In this document: positions 33,513-45,625 of the stretch, piece by piece
Position numbering within the stretch: position 1 is the stretch's first letter
How the letters are laid out: every line of letters begins with the position of its first letter
From: Anastatus disparis
Lineage: Eukaryota > Arthropoda > Insecta > Hymenoptera > Eupelmidae
Length of the DNA: 64,000 bases
NCBI GenBank assembly: GCA_017163975.1
Contig: JAFFSR010000351.1
Coordinates: 2,811,501-2,875,500, forward strand
Direction of reading: 5' to 3'
Notes under the pieces: generated by a model
The model's database searches: none
What the model was told of the DNA's origin: nothing
What the model saw: the letters and a program-made list of their open reading frames with translations, nothing else
Translations under genes and position numbers: made by a program

Positions 33513-34242
33513 TGATGTTGTTGAAGACAAATTGGCGAGCATTTGTGAACAACCTATCCAAACCTCCCTCACCCTGGTAACGTGGGTGACTCATCTCCAG
33601 ATTCAAGGTCCCTAATTTGCAGCATGGCTCCCAAATGCCCTCCAGGGCTAACAGCAAATTGCATATGTCGTTTGTCTCTAAACGGCCGAGGATCTCACTG
33701 AGGATGTATGCATTCCGCAGAGCCTAAACTGGCGATGGTGATTGCGCTGAGCAATGTATTTGCTCTAGTGCCGGGCCTGGGATGGACTTAACTACTGCAT
33801 CGCTGTGTGGGGCTACCCTAAGCTAATGTTTCTTGCCTTAGTTGATTTGGTAAGTGATCTTTTTCAATGACGCATCGCGTTGCATCTTGACTGACGAAGC
33901 CAGTGACGTGCACCTAATGATCGCACTTGCCTTCCTGCCTGACGACTGCACCTTCACAATTTAAAAATCGTCCCTTCCACAGGACCTTAGCATCTCATCC
34001 AGTTTCTTTTCGCTTGGCTTAAAAGCCAGATTGTACAGGAAGAGTTTCTTAATTGGCAGATCATTGATAAATAAGATAGGTTTCTTGAATTTATACTCCT
34101 GCCTGTTGACCATGATGTTACGCGATGCTGCTCTGTGAACCGCATTGGTTTTGGCAATATATCTCCTCCTGTACTCATCGATGAACTCAAACAGATGGAT
34201 TTCACCCAGCTTGTAGTCTGCCTTGATTGTAAGGTCTTGCAT
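33513..34242 (-). pseudogene. Decayed ORF of unknown family, about 240 codons
   Basis: One minus-strand frame stays protein-like from the ATG at 34242 to about 33513. It is broken only by stops, at 33961-33963, 33838-33840, 33823-33825 and 33724-33726, with no frameshift needed. Segments include EIHLFEFIDEYRRRYIAK, KKPILFINDLPIKKLFLYN, IVKVQSSGRKASAIIRC and YILSEILGRLETNDICNL, then WEPCCKLGTLNLEMSHPRY. I recognise no domain. It lies downstream of a gypsy integrase on the same strand, the position where some gypsy elements carry a third ORF, but it does not look like an envelope protein, as it has no signal or membrane segment. A gag-type or captured host gene is equally possible. Confidence 0.55.
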
Positions 34243-34597
34243 TGATTTGGGCTAAAAGGCTAATGGCCAAATCATCAAGAAATTGCATCTTGGTTAGACT
34301 GGTGGGTGCTCTTTAAAAGATACGTGGATCAAGGAGAGACCAACCAGCGCCACCTATATTTTTAACAAAAGGAAATATATTAGTGCAATCTTTTTTACAT
34401 TTTTTTATACGTTTTACAATTTTCTTATAACTATTTACATGATTGAAGTGAGAAACTAGCACATGGAAACTAACTTTCTTTACGCTCGCGTTTTCAACCG
34501 ACGTGGCTATGCTATTTATTTTTTTTCTTTTTAAAATGCTAGAAATAAATCTTTGTTTTTTATTGACATTTTCTTTACTTATGCAATTGTTCCCTTA
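34243..34597. other. Non-coding gap between the unknown ORF and gypsy pol
   Basis: AT-rich, without ORF. I looked here for the 3' LTR and polypurine tract of the gypsy element and saw neither. Confidence 0.4.
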
Positions 34598-37500
34598 TTA
34601 GACTACGCTTTCTTCTGATGCGTCACCGATTTGCGCCGTTTCCCCGTCATTAGCTACCTCATTATAAAGGTTGTCAATATAATTATCGCAATTAGTTGTG
34701 TTGTCTTCGCTCTCTTGCTCCGTCGGTGGAGTCTCGTTATGTATCTGTGCTTGTGTTACAATAATGTTTTCGCTATTTCCCATCTAAGTGCCGTCCGCGT
34801 TACCTACTTGTGCATTTTCTGCTTCATTCATATCGTTTTTATCTTGCACATTATCTTTGGGTTAATTACTGCTGCTATCTTCTAAGTCGGCTTCGCTGTT
34901 CAAGAGATAAGCGGGTTTAAGCCTTTCCATATTGATGGTCACGTCTTTATCTCCTTTACGTATTACATAGTTCCGATCGTTATTGAGTCTCGCTATGACC
35001 TTGAATGGTCCATTATAGAGTTTTGTCAGCGGTGGTTTGCTGCTTTAACTCTTTCTAGTACACGCGAGCACTTTTCAAGGTCCTTAAAGGCAAATGCTTT
35101 GAAAGCATGATTGTGCCTTACAGGGACAGGCTTAACCTGCCTCGTGTATTCCTTAAACTCCGATGAAAAAATGTCTTGATTACTAGTATCAGATTCCTTA
35201 AAGTTACACATGTCACCAGGTATGGTTAGAGTTGTTCCGTAGACTAACTCTGCTGGACTTGCTTCAGTGTCCTTTCTCAATCAAGTTCTTAGACCCAATA
35301 AAACAGTGGAGAGAACCTTAGTTCATTCTGTTCCTTCCGTGTGACGCATAAGTGCCGCTTTTAAGTCGCGGTGCCAACTCTCCACCATACCATTAGCGGC
35401 AGGATGATATGCCGTTGTGCGCACCTTTGTACAGCCAATCAGGTCTAACAGTGCTTTCAACATGCAGGATTCAAACTGCTTGTCTTGGTCCGTGGTGATG
35501 ATCTTCGGTGCACCAAAACGCGTCACCCACGTGTCATAAAAAGCGCGTGCGACGGTGGGAGCCGATGTCTCATACAGAGGCACCGCCTCCGGCCACCTAG
35601 TGTACCTGTCAATCATGGTTAATAAATATTTTTAACTATTGCTAAGCGGCGACGGACCTACTAAGTCGACATGCACCTGAGCAAACCGACCGTCCGGCTC
35701 ACCGAACTTCATGAGCAGAAATTTGTTCTCCCTGGTGACTTTGGACCTTTGGCACTCCATGCAAGTTTTGCACCATGATGTAATCTGCCTATTTATATGA
35801 GACCATACGTAAAGATTTTTTATTAACTTGCACGTTGTCCTAGAAGATGAGTGCGCATTTTTACTATGAAAGAGTTCAAAGATGGTCTGTCTAAGACACT
35901 CGGGTACATAAGGTGCAAGTACCCCATGCGCAACCGCGCAATAGAACAGTGCATTTTCCGCTCCATATTGCAACCCAACTAGCTTGAGCTGATGCTGTGG
36001 CTCGTTGATGATCTCCTGCAACTGCTGATCTGCTCTTTGTTCTTTAGCTAGTTCATCGAGCAAAAAGAGTTTGAGAAAACGAAAATCATCTATTCTAGAT
36101 AAAGAATCTGCTACTACGTTGTTTTCACCCGGTAGGTAACGAATTTTTACATTAAATTCCGTGATATACGTTAGTTTACGTGCTCTAAGCGCTGGGTAAC
36201 TATCTAAACCCTGGTCAAGTGCTTATATCAACGGCTTATGATCTGTATAAACTTCAAATTCTCTCCCTTCCAAATAATAACTAAAGTATTTTATCGCCTC
36301 GTAGTTGGCCATAAGCTGACGATCGTACACTGAATAGTTCGACTGTGCGGGAGTAAATTTTTTGGAAAAAAAGGCTAATGACAGCAATAAATGTCCTACC
36401 TTCTTTTCTAGTGCTGCACCCATCGCAAAATTGGATGCATCAGACACTAGCCTAACCTCTGCGTTTTTCGCCGGAATCGCCAAGTAGGCAACATTCGCCA
36501 GTTCTTCCTTTATCCTCTTGAAGGCCTTTTCCATGTCTTCTGTCATTGTACTGGACGTTCGTGTTTCTTCTTGATGTCCTTGATAGCTGCTACAAGGTGT
36601 CGTTGTGACTCAGTGGCTCTTGGCAAACTTTTGCTATAGAAGTTTACCATTCCTAAAAATCGACGAAGATCATCTTTGGTCTCTGGTTTTTTGTAGGATT
36701 GGATCGCACCGACTTCTGCAGGGTCTGGTTTGAACCCATTTTTATCGATCTTGTGTCCCAAGAAAATAAGTTCCTCCACACCGAACAGGCATTTGTCCAG
36801 GTTGTGCCTGAGATGGAATTTCTCAAGCCTGTCCAAGACAATCTTAAGATGTTCTTGGTGCTCCTCATTGGACGAAGATGCAACCAAGATATCATCATTA
36901 AATAATTAACGAAGATAAAATCCAGATCACCCACCACCAGATTTATGTATCGCTGGAATGTCTGTGATGCATTTCTAAATCCAAATGACATCGTCAGATA
37001 TTCGAATAGCCCGAACGGTGTTACCATAGCTTTTTTTGGAATATCAGCCGGGTATATTGGTATTTGAAGGAAGGCTTTTTTCAGATCCAGCGCTAAAAAA
37101 TGCATCTGTTTTCCAAGTTCGACGCAAAGTCGTGGAGGTTTGGAATAGGATACTTATCTGGTATCGTGACCGCGTTTAACTTCCTATAATCTCCACAAAT
37201 TCTCCACTTACCATTTTTTTTCGGGACCATGTGGATGGGTGTGGCCCATGGGCTCTTTGAGGGTCTGCAGATACCCTTTTTACACCAGTTCTCGAACTCC
37301 TTCTGAGCTAATTGTAGCTTGTCGGGTGCCAGGCGTCTTGGTTTCTGCGCTACTGGCGGTCCCACCGTCTTGATATGGTGATACACGTTGGCTTCCTTCA
37401 GCTTCTTAGGCCTGTCTAAACCTATGACTGCGGGATACTTTTTCAGGATCTTGTCGTATTTGTTACCGAGGTCAACCAGTGTCACCTGCTCATAAGCCAC

Positions 37501-37875
37501 TTTCTTGCTTGTGCCTTGAACTGCTTCTCCAGTTCTTGCATTCATCAGCTTCTGTCTGTTTAGATCGGGCAGCAAGTAATAATGCTTAATGATGTCACCA
37601 CCCAGGATGGCATATGATAGGTCTGCGACAATGAACGTCCATTTTAACTTTTCCTTATAGCCGAAATCCAGCTCCCTGTATACAACACCGTATGTCTCTA
37701 ACCGCGTATTGTTTGCTGCGTACAATTTAACTTGCGTCGGTTCCATATTTTTGTTCTTTTTTCTCGGAATCAATGACACCTCTGCACCTGTGTCTACCAG
37801 AAATGTTTCTTTTTCTTTTTTATCTATTATGTGGAGGTGTATGCATTCTATTCCTGTCAAGGTTGTCTTATCCAC
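34598..37875 (-). pseudogene. Ty3/gypsy pol: protease, RT, RNase H, integrase
   Basis: Reading leftward: aspartic protease (FLVDTGAEVSLIPR), RT fingers (WRICGDYRKLNAVTIPDKYP), palm (FVNYLMM in place of the usual YxDD, near 36900), connection (FLGMVNFYSKSLPR), RNase H (VSDASNFAMGAALEKK, VYTDHKPLI), integrase zinc finger (HSKNAHSSSRTTCKLIKNLY, then WCKTCMECQRSK), integrase core (MIDRYTRWPEAVP, TTDQDKQFES, YHPAANGMVE) and the GPFKVIARL motif with a terminal NMERLKPAYLL. The acidic tail ends in SEESVV at 34598. Frames change at about 37100, 36880, 36545, 36230, 36070 and 35620, so it is inactive. Domain order RT-RH-IN is diagnostic of gypsy. Confidence 0.95.
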
Positions 37876-38404
37876 CCGACAGGTTGAGAGTTTAAATATC
37901 TATTATCTTTCTTCCTATAGTGCGCATTGCTATTGCTATTTTTTATGCTGCGACTTCTTACTAAGTTCCCTGCGGGTGAAGTCGATATGTGTTCTTTATT
38001 ATTAGCTGGCGACACCGATCTGTGTCTTCCTTTAAAATCCACCCAATCGCAAGGTGCTAAGCATCTATAAGCTTGCTTACCATATTTCGTATGGTAGACA
38101 CAGTACTTTTTACCACCAGTCGCTTCATTTCTATATTCTTGTTGAAAGCCATTTCTCCTAGGCCTACCTCTTGATGCGTGCTAAATCTGACTTCTTTTCC
38201 TCCCTAATTGCCTTTCTAACTATTGCTTCTATGTGTGCGCTAAATTGCTCTTCTTCACCTACACTCGATTGGTTATTCTCAGCTCTACCTATCCTACACC
38301 TATCGCGCTAATGCGCTTCGTTCTGTGTGTTGATGGTGACATTAAGGAAGGGCTTGATTTTAGCTGGTGAATTGCATTTTCATGCTTTTAACAAAATATC
38401 CCAG

Positions 38405-39527
38405 CACTGAGAGAAAAGTCTAATAACTGTTAAAATATCTGTATATTTGATTTTAATTTTAAAATTTCTTAATATTTATTTTATCATATATTAATTATTA
38501 ATATATATTTTTTAAGAATAAAATATCAAAATTCAATTTAAATATTGTGGTATGTTAAGATGTCGATTCTACATTTTAATAAATGATATGTAACGATTAG
38601 ATGTGAACATATGTTTATTAGATGGCATTACTGTAAGCGCTTACTCTAATGGCGGCTTTTTAAAAAAGCATTAGTCTCATCTTTTTTTTTAAATGAAAAA
38701 TTTATTTAAAAAATATCATCTTGAAAGTTGCCATTTGACTTTAATAGGTAAGTGCTATTAAAAAATTACTAATTTATATATAATTGAGTGAGTGAAATCT
38801 ATTTATTTATAGATCTCAAAAAACCTAACATAAAAATTTCAGAACTTAGAAGCATTCCACAAAAAATCTAAGAAGGACGCTAATGCTGTTTCGTCAGGAA
38901 TCAATATAATTTATACTCTTGCTGCTAAACTTCAATTAGAATATTCTTTCAGATTGTTAACTCAAAAAGGCTTAGAAGATGAAATAGAGTATGGATATGT
39001 TATCGGTACAGTTGTAAAATCTAAAATACAAATTATTAAAAAAACAAAAGTTACTGAAATATCGCATGTTAATGTTAATGAAAATTTGTACAAAAAAGAT
39101 TCAGTTTTATATCTTTCGAATCTTAAAGATAATCCAGTATTTGTGATAATTGAATGTATACTTGTAGATGATTTCAAAAATATTTATTTTATGCATAATA
39201 CGTGTATAACATTAGGTTTTAATGTCCACATTAAATCTTATAAAATAATCCTTCCAAAAAAGAATGATTTTCAATATTATAAGAATGATTCAAATATTTT
39301 ACAAATTAGATATTAATAATTATAATTTATCTATGCACATTATATATTTTCGATAACCTTATTATATTTGAGCTAATAATTTCATGTATTCACTATAAAA
39401 CTGTACGTATCTTTAAAAAGAATATAATATTTTAACTATTAATGATTGTATATCTAATCGGAATCTACAATATATACTTTAATAGTTAATATACTAAGTT
39501 AACAGTTATGAAATCTTTCTCTCAGTG
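38405..39527. mobile_element. 1.12-kb TIR element (CACTGAGAGAAA ends) in gag
   Basis: The left end CACTGAGAGAAAAGTCT and the right end, inverse CACTGAGAGAAAGATTT, form TIRs of about 35 bp with mismatches. It interrupts gypsy gag. The terminal CACTGAGA is shared with 40648-43716. Inside is one exon-like ORF. I could not define a target duplication. Confidence 0.72.
38843..39316 (+). CDS. Unrecognised exon-like ORF inside the TIR element
   Basis: Following a TTTCAG acceptor-like site at 38842, an uninterrupted frame of about 157 codons runs to the TAA at 39314. It reads NLEAFHKKSKKDANAV, then LTQKGLEDEIEYGYVIGTV, DSVLYLSNLKDNPVFVIIE and TLGFNVHIKSYKIILPK. The beta-rich C-terminal pattern resembles C-terminal regions I have seen in insect transposon-derived proteins, but I cannot name the family. 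No transposase catalytic motif is visible. Being the only coding-like part of the element, it is probably the last exon of a longer protein from the parent transposon. Confidence 0.5.
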   Translation, partial: NLEAFHKKSKKDANAVSSGINIIYTLAAKLQLEYSFRLLTQKGLEDEIEYGYVIGTVVKSKIQIIKKTKVTEISHVNVNENLYKKDSVLYLSNLKDNPVFVIIECILVDDFKNIYFMHNTCITLGFNVHIKSYKIILPKKNDFQYYKNDSNILQIRY

Positions 39528-40335
39528 TGGGAATGTTCACGCCCGCTGTACTCAACATTTCATTGAAAAATTCAGAGTTTTTCTCCCTTTACACGACATT
39601 TCCTAAATAACCTCCCTATTCTTTCATCTTGCGATTGCATGTACCTGTCCATTAAATGCTCCTACACTCCATGATATCTGTTACCGTTTTTAAGGGTTCT
39701 AACTAAATTAGCAGTATTGCTTGAGATGTTCCTATCTAAATTACCTATCAGTAGCATAAATGCTACATTATGGCTTGCTACTTTCTGCAGCTTCATCTGG
39801 GTCTCAAACAATTCGAACTAAGTTTCGGGGTCATGAGTCCAAAAAGGGAAGTTAATTTGTCGCGTTTGCGCAAATTCATTGTGTGTTGCTACGTTATTGC
39901 CTTGCTGGTCCATTAACACAGCATTGTCGGTTGCTCACCTTTAATTGTTTAAATTACTTTCCTGAGCCAACCTATCGTGCACGTGTTTAGTCACGGTTTC
40001 TATATGTTTATTGCAATTACTTATCTTCAATGATTCTATTCCTTTAGCTAAACTAATTTTTGCTGGAATTCCATCTGCATACTCCTAATTTGCCTCCTAT
40101 AACAATTCTCTACCTTTACCATTTCCGCATTATCTGCTTTATCATTAGGGTTTACCGACTCGGTTGATACATTGATTTTGATTTTGTCTATTTGCTCTTT
40201 AAATTTGCTATCTCTATCTCTATGTTTATTATCTTTTTTAGAAGTGCTATTAACCGTGTTAAAGAGATCAAACGCGTCTTCATTTAACTCGGCGAGGTCT
40301 CTCTCGATATTTGTATTAAGCCCGTCCGAGGCCAT

Positions 40336-40647
40336 TTTGTGAATAGAGGTTATGAGCTTTTGCAAAGAAGCCAAATATAGAATGAGTCATCCCCGACAAT
40401 AGCGCTCGCTTGTAATAAAAGAGGAATGAAAAAATTAACTCGACTATAATGACTAGAATAAACAAACCTAAAAAAACCATTAAATAAATTAATAAAAAGA
40501 CCTATGCAAAAACGCGCAAGCAATTGTCGAAGCCGACTCGCGAAATAAATAAATTTGGACGAGAGAAAAACAATTAAAAATAAATAAATCAATAAAGAAA
40601 CAGAAAAGAAACTAAAATTACTATGTGTATAATACGGCGTCATAGTA
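40336..40647 (-). other. Leader region upstream of gypsy gag
   Basis: Non-coding on the gag strand. The stretch TGTCGGGGATGACTC near 40385-40400 has the look of a tRNA-complementary primer site, but no LTR end can be fixed beside it. The leader is cut by the TIR element at 40648. Confidence 0.4.
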
Positions 40648-41118
40648 CACTGAGAACAAAATTTAGTTGAGTCAATGAAATAAATTTAGTTATTGAATAT
40701 TTTGTTGATAAAAATTAATTTTGATTGAAGTAATATGCAAGGTTATTAAATCACTGAAATATTTAGTTAGGATAAAAAAATTGATACCTAAGTTAAAAAA
40801 AAATGAATATTTTTTTAAAATAAAGAAAAATTTATTGTTTTGGTTAAATTATTTGATTGATTTAATCAAATCAATTTTATTAAGGCAGCTGATAAAATTT
40901 TATAAAATATTTATTTGTAACAATAGAATATGTTTGTAAATTATCTATATATTTTGTTACAGTAATTAAATATTTATTTTAGTAAATCGTTTATTAAATT
41001 GACAAAATCTTTTATAACAACAAAAAAATATTGATCAATCATCAATATAATATTTGCTTGAATTAACGGTCATCCGATTAAGTTAAAGAAGCTTATATTG
41101 TAAATAAATGCTTCACTA

Positions 41119-41784
41119 ACTAGGAGAGTATCAGACCTCCGGATCACGGATTTCGCTCAAACTTTAGGATAAGTTTTAAGATGTCAAAATATGGAAGGAA
41201 ACAGAATTTTAGACCCCAACGCTCAATATTTCCCTAGTTACAGGCAATTAAAGAAAATCACTGAAAAAGTTACTAGATTTTCAAACGCATATAGTTTCTT
41301 AGCATTGATAGCTAGGAGCTTAAAACTTTTTTTAAATGAAAGCTGAGCTCAAATCCTTTCGAAATAGTAGTTATAGTATGTCAAAATATTATTTTTTCCC
41401 AAAGTTATAGAGTGCTAAATATTATACCTAATTTTTCTTTTTAAGACATTAATCAATAACAAAAGCTGAAATTGGGTATAATATTTAGCACTCTATAACT
41501 TTGGGAAAAAATAATATTTTGACATACTATAACTACTATTTCGAAAGGATTTGAGCTCAGCTTTCATTTAAAAAAAGTTTCAAGCTCCTATCTATCAATG
41601 CTAAGGTACTGTAAGCGTTTGAAAATCTAGTAACTTTTTTAATGATTTTCTTTAATTGTCTGTAACTAGGGAAATATTGAGCGTTGGGATCTAAAATTCT
41701 GTTTCCTCTCATATTTTGACATTTGAAAACTTATCCCAACGTTTGAGCAAAATCCGTGATCCGGAGGTCTGATATTCTCCTAGT
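41119..41784. mobile_element. 666-bp foldback element (ACTAGGAGAG ends), copy 2
   Basis: Same ends and nearly the same length as 30983-31648, with about 80-85% similarity. The arms meet near 41455. It is nested in the CACTGAGA element. Confidence 0.9.
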
Positions 41785-42028
41785 AAGTTAATGACATTGT
41801 CATTTAATTAATAATATATGTGATTGTATAAAAGAAATATTTTGTTGTATATAACACATAAAATTTAATCAGCATTTCAATAAAAATTACGATTAATTTA
41901 AAGAAATAGGTTCCTTAAAATTAACAAATCCGATTTCAATGAATTTACAAAAAGAAAACAAATAAATAATTTTTTTAAAGTCAAGAAAGGTGCAACGTAA
42001 AATCAGATATTAAATTTTTTTTAAAGAA

Positions 42029-42325
42029 TTATTTATTAAATCGAATATATTTATTCTATTATTTCTATCAAGTTGTTATTGAAAAAAGAATATATTTCAC
42101 TGATTTAATTATATATTATATTAACACTTCCATTAAATTATTTTAATGTTTAATAATATATTTGATTATCTTAATGAAATATTTATTAAACCAAATATAT
42201 TTATTTTATTATTTCTATCAAGTTGTTATTGAAACAAGAATATATTTCACTAATTTAATTAAATATTATATTAACACTTCTATTAAATTACTTTAATGTT
42301 CAATAATATATTTAATTATATTAAG
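42029..42325. repeat. 148-bp tandem repeat, two units
   Basis: Units at about 42029-42176 and 42177-42325 share TATTTCTATCAAGTTGTTA and TATTTCACTRATTTAATTA, with few differences. Confidence 0.85.
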
Positions 42326-43220
42326 TAAATATTTAATTATATTGCGTCTATGAAATCAGTGATTAATTGAATTAATTATTATTTTTAACAATTAAATATT
42401 TTATTATTTATGTCTCAATTAAATATTTTGTTGTATTAATTAATTTCTTTATCAGATCGATTAAATAATTATTTGATTATCTTAATGAAATATTTATTGA
42501 AACAAGCAAATATTATTTAATAACATATTTACTAAATCGAATGAAATATAATGTCAAAATTAATATTTAATATTATTGAAAAATATTTTTTTGTATAAGT
42601 TATCATCCTTTATACTCAAACAAAAACAAACTCATATCTTAAATACGTGTCTTGCTAAGTGAATACCTTAGCAAAATATGTACTAAAGTTAATAAAAATT
42701 ACAGAGAAATCTGATTTAATACTTGTTAAAATCAAGTAAATCCACTATTTGATTCAACTACATAATTTATTTTATTCAAATAACACATATTTGATCTAAA
42801 AGAAACATTTATTGTTTTAACAAAATCATTTAGTTCGATGGTTTGATGATACTACCGCTTGGTGGCATCGTTAATTTTCGATCTCGCAAGCGGTAAGAGG
42901 GCTTCTAAGTTGATATATAAGGAAGTTAAAAATCCAAGATAATACGTAAATTGTAATGCGAGCGAAATTTATGTTAGATTTACTGCGTGTGCGATCACTG
43001 TATAAAGCATACTAATGTTAGTATGTTAATAATTGTTATTCTTTACCATATAAATAAATAGAATCATATTTACCTGTCCTTTAATGAGTCATCAATTCAT
43101 TGATGTTAATAAATAAATATAAATCACTGAAAGCAAATACTGTTGATTAAAGACAGCATTTGTTCGATTAAAATATCTATAAATCGAATTAATTAAATAT
43201 TTCTTTACTTTGAAGAAATT

Positions 43221-43640
43221 TAATAAGTCAAATATTTAATTAAGAATACAAAATATTATTTGATTTAATTCCAATATGTATATTAATGTAATGAAATAAT
43301 CAATTAGAAAAACAAATGGGCATTTTAATTGATAAAATTTTTTATAAAAACAATGAATTAATTTTATTGAATCAATCTTCGCGACATTTAGTAAGTCAAA
43401 TATTTATTTGAAAATACAAAATATTATTTGATTCAGTTACTATATGCATATTGATGTAATGAAATAAGCAATTAGAAAAACAAATATGCATTTGAACTAA
43501 TAAAAAATTTTTTTAAAACAATAAATTAATTTTATTCAACCAATATTTCTGATGTTTAGTAGAATCAAATATTTATTCAAAAAAATGAGATATTTATTTG
43601 ACTCAATTAAAATATTTGTATTAATGTAACAAAATATTTT
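43221..43640. repeat. Approx. 172-bp tandem repeat, 2.5 units
   Basis: Units begin near 43221, 43390 and 43560 with GTAAGTCAAATATTTA or a variant and contain CAATTAGAAAAACAAAT. The third unit is partial. Confidence 0.8.
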
Positions 43641-43716
43641 ATGCGCCGTCCGCACCTAAGGGATTTCATTGATTCAATTAAGCCTTACTTAATCCAACTA
43701 AATTTTTTTCTCAGTG

Positions 43717-43981
43717 TAGGTGTAAGGGGCCTACAAATAAAATCGCTAAGTTACGCTATTGCAAAATGTTGATAACAAATAATCGCCGAAAAAAAATTAA
43801 TTCAAATTAACAAAGGCAAAATAAATTTCTAACGATGCTGTGTGCGCCTTGCTAAATGATATTTAAAACTTTTATTCGTCTTATAATCGACAATGTTTAC
43901 GAAATTTTATTTTCCAGGTTTGTTTACTTCGCGTTACTGTTCGAGCAATTAACGTATTTCGATATAACCGCACACACAACA
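43717..43981. other. Interrupted non-coding stretch
   Basis: Probably continues the sequence left of 40648, with the CACTGAGA element inserted between. No ORF. Confidence 0.4.
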
Positions 43982-44229
43982 TTAACCTTTAGCTGCTAGG
44001 GGGGTACTATAGTAACCCACGCTCTTTCTTATCAAATTTTTAAACCGTTTCATTTTTCCTCTTATAAACTATGCTACCCTTTGGAGTAACCTCTGAAGAT
44101 CCCTCCAGAATGTTTTTGAGTTGAGATAACCAATACTTTAGTTTTTACGACAATTTTTCGCGCTGGGGTACTATAGTACCCCATAGGCCAGCTATAATCG
44201 GCTGGAGAGGCATGCCAGCTAAAGGTTAA
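43982..44229. mobile_element. 248-bp TTAA-target MITE (CCTTTAGCTG ends)
   Basis: TTAACCTTTAGCTGC at the left and CCAGCTAAAGGTTAA at the right. Subterminal inverted motifs GGGTACTATAGTA occur near both ends. TTAA borders and short TIRs fit a piggyBac-type MITE. Confidence 0.85.
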
Positions 44230-44456
44230 CCTTATATGACTTGAACCGTTTCTTTGTTATCAAACGCGTTTGAATTCTAAGCTTCCTAACGCTTCTCGAA
44301 CTTTCCAAAACTGCCCGCACAATCGAACTTTAGAGAAATTTTTATTCTTTTCCTTTTGAACCCAAGCATGTACGCGCAAATATACGCAAAAATATGTATT
44401 TTATGTATGATTTTTATGCGCTCACACACATGTACATGAGGGGAAGGGTTTTCTTT
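44230..44456. other. Unassigned non-coding stretch
   Basis: No ORF or repeat partner found. It lies between two MITEs. Confidence 0.35.
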
Positions 44457-45143
44457 CCCTAGTGGAAACCAGTTTCGCTAATAACTGCAAGCAAATGCTA
44501 ATAACTGTTAGAAATAGTTTTGTTTGAGACAGAAGTAGCGGTTATTTGCAGTTAATAGTAGTTATTTGCAGTTATAACCAGTTATTAACATTTATAAGCC
44601 CAACAATTTTGAACAATACAATTTTAAAAAATTAAGATAATAGTAACAGTTATTTGCAGTGATTTTTTGATTTTTGCAATTATTTACCGTTATTTGCGGA
44701 TTCTTGCAGTTATTTGCAATTATTTTCTGATTTTTGTAGTTATTTGCAGAAACTTGCAGTTATTTATAGTTAATAATAGTTATTTATAAAAATTTATTGT
44801 TTCGAAAATTTTTTCCTATATATAAAAAATTAAAAATTTTTTAAAAAAGCGTATAATTGTTAATAACTATAAAAAATTGCAAGAAAATGCAAATAACTGT
44901 AAATAAACGCAAATAACTGCTAATAACTGGTCATGAAATAGCAAATAACTGCTTATGAATGCTAATAATTACTAATAACTGCTAATAACTGATGATGACT
45001 GCTATTAACTGCAAATAACCGCTACTTGTGTCCCAAACTAAACTATTCATAACAGTTATCAGCAGCTTTTAGCAGTTATTTGCAGTTGTAAGCAATTATT
45101 TTTAATTATTAACAGTTATTAGCAAAACCGATTTTCATTAGGG
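44457..45143. mobile_element. 687-bp CCCTA-ended array MITE, copy 2 (complete)
   Basis: It starts CCCTAGTGGAAACCAG and ends with the near inverse GATTTTCATTAGGG. A nested palindrome (44513-45047) has ends AATAGTTTTGTTTGAGAC and inverse, as in copy 1 at 1-534. Internal units are TTATTTGCAGTTAT and TTATTAGCAGTTAT on the left of the centre and their complements on the right. The outer CCCTA resembles the ends of the CCCTATTAAAA foldbacks, and TT flanks both ends. Confidence 0.82.
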
Positions 45144-45172
45144 TTATTTTTTATTTTAATTTATTGTTACCT

Positions 45173-45625
45173 AGAGCGAGCTCAAAGAGTGAGTACAATT
45201 TTCTCCGTCCCGAGATACCCACAGCATTCTAAAAAAGAAAAAACCCAACCAACCCTTCTCACACGTGCAGCTGGAAAAGGTTTTTGGCTTCTCATTTATA
45301 TTATTATATATGTATTTATATTCACACACTTACATGTATGTGATATTTTATGCACACGAAAAATAATGGGAGTTATAAATTTTTTATGAAATTTTTGCTC
45401 TCACGGCTCTTATTCCCCCCAATCTATACGCACGCTCAAACAATAAGAAAAGATAAATTACCTTGAGTTAATTATTTAGCAGTTGTTGGCAAACTTTGAA
45501 TTGTGTACCACCAACTAGAGCAAGCTCAAAGAGTGAATACACTTTTCTCCGTCACGCCGGCACTGCATGAAACAAAGGATATGTTAAGCTACCAAAATGC
45601 GAGCGCACGTGCAGCTGAGAAAAGA
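45173..45625. repeat. Direct repeat of about 110 bp, 340 bp apart
   Basis: 45173-45285 and 45512-45625 share AGCTCAAAGAGTGARTACA, TTTTCTCCGTC and CACGTGCAGCTG. Between them is unassigned sequence. They could be short LTRs of a deletion derivative, but no TG...CA ends are clear. Confidence 0.65.

Larger units (their letters stand above)
37857..40335 (-). pseudogene. Gypsy gag, split by a TIR element
   Basis: The start is taken as the ATG at 40335 (MASDGLNTNIERDLAELN). The middle part (RYMQSQDERIGRLFRKC) is readable between 39960 and 39540. After the insertion the C-terminal part contains CVYHTKYGKQAYRCLAPCDW (38030-38120), close to the CWYHxxFGxxAxxCxxPCxW signature found at the end of many insect gypsy Gag proteins. 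The tail (VDFKGRHRSVSPANNKE) leads into the protease frame, as in Gag-Pol frameshift elements. It is broken by the 1.1-kb insertion at 38405-39527 and by several stops. Confidence 0.82.
40648..43716. mobile_element. 3.07-kb TIR element (CACTGAGAAC / CTCAGTG ends)
   Basis: The left end CACTGAGAACAAAATTTAG and the right end, inverse CACTGAGAAAAAAATTTAG, are clear TIRs followed by further inverted similarity (AGTTGAGTCAATG against the inverse of CATTGATTCAATTAAG). The interior is AT-rich and non-coding, with two tandem-repeat blocks and a nested foldback. It shares CACTGAGA with the 1.1-kb element at 38405, so both may be non-autonomous members of one superfamily. Confidence 0.78.

Noticed and set aside
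33513..34242. Envelope gene of the gypsy element
   Set aside because: The position would fit, but there is no signal peptide, no furin-like site and no membrane anchor in the readable frame.
34598..34885. Plus-strand 84-codon hydrophobic ORF at 34631
   Set aside because: It is antisense to the acidic C-terminal tail of gypsy pol, which explains its hydrophobic composition.
44457..45143. CRISPR-like array of short repeats
   Set aside because: Repeats are degenerate, have no regular spacers and change strand at the centre; this is a MITE in a eukaryotic setting.
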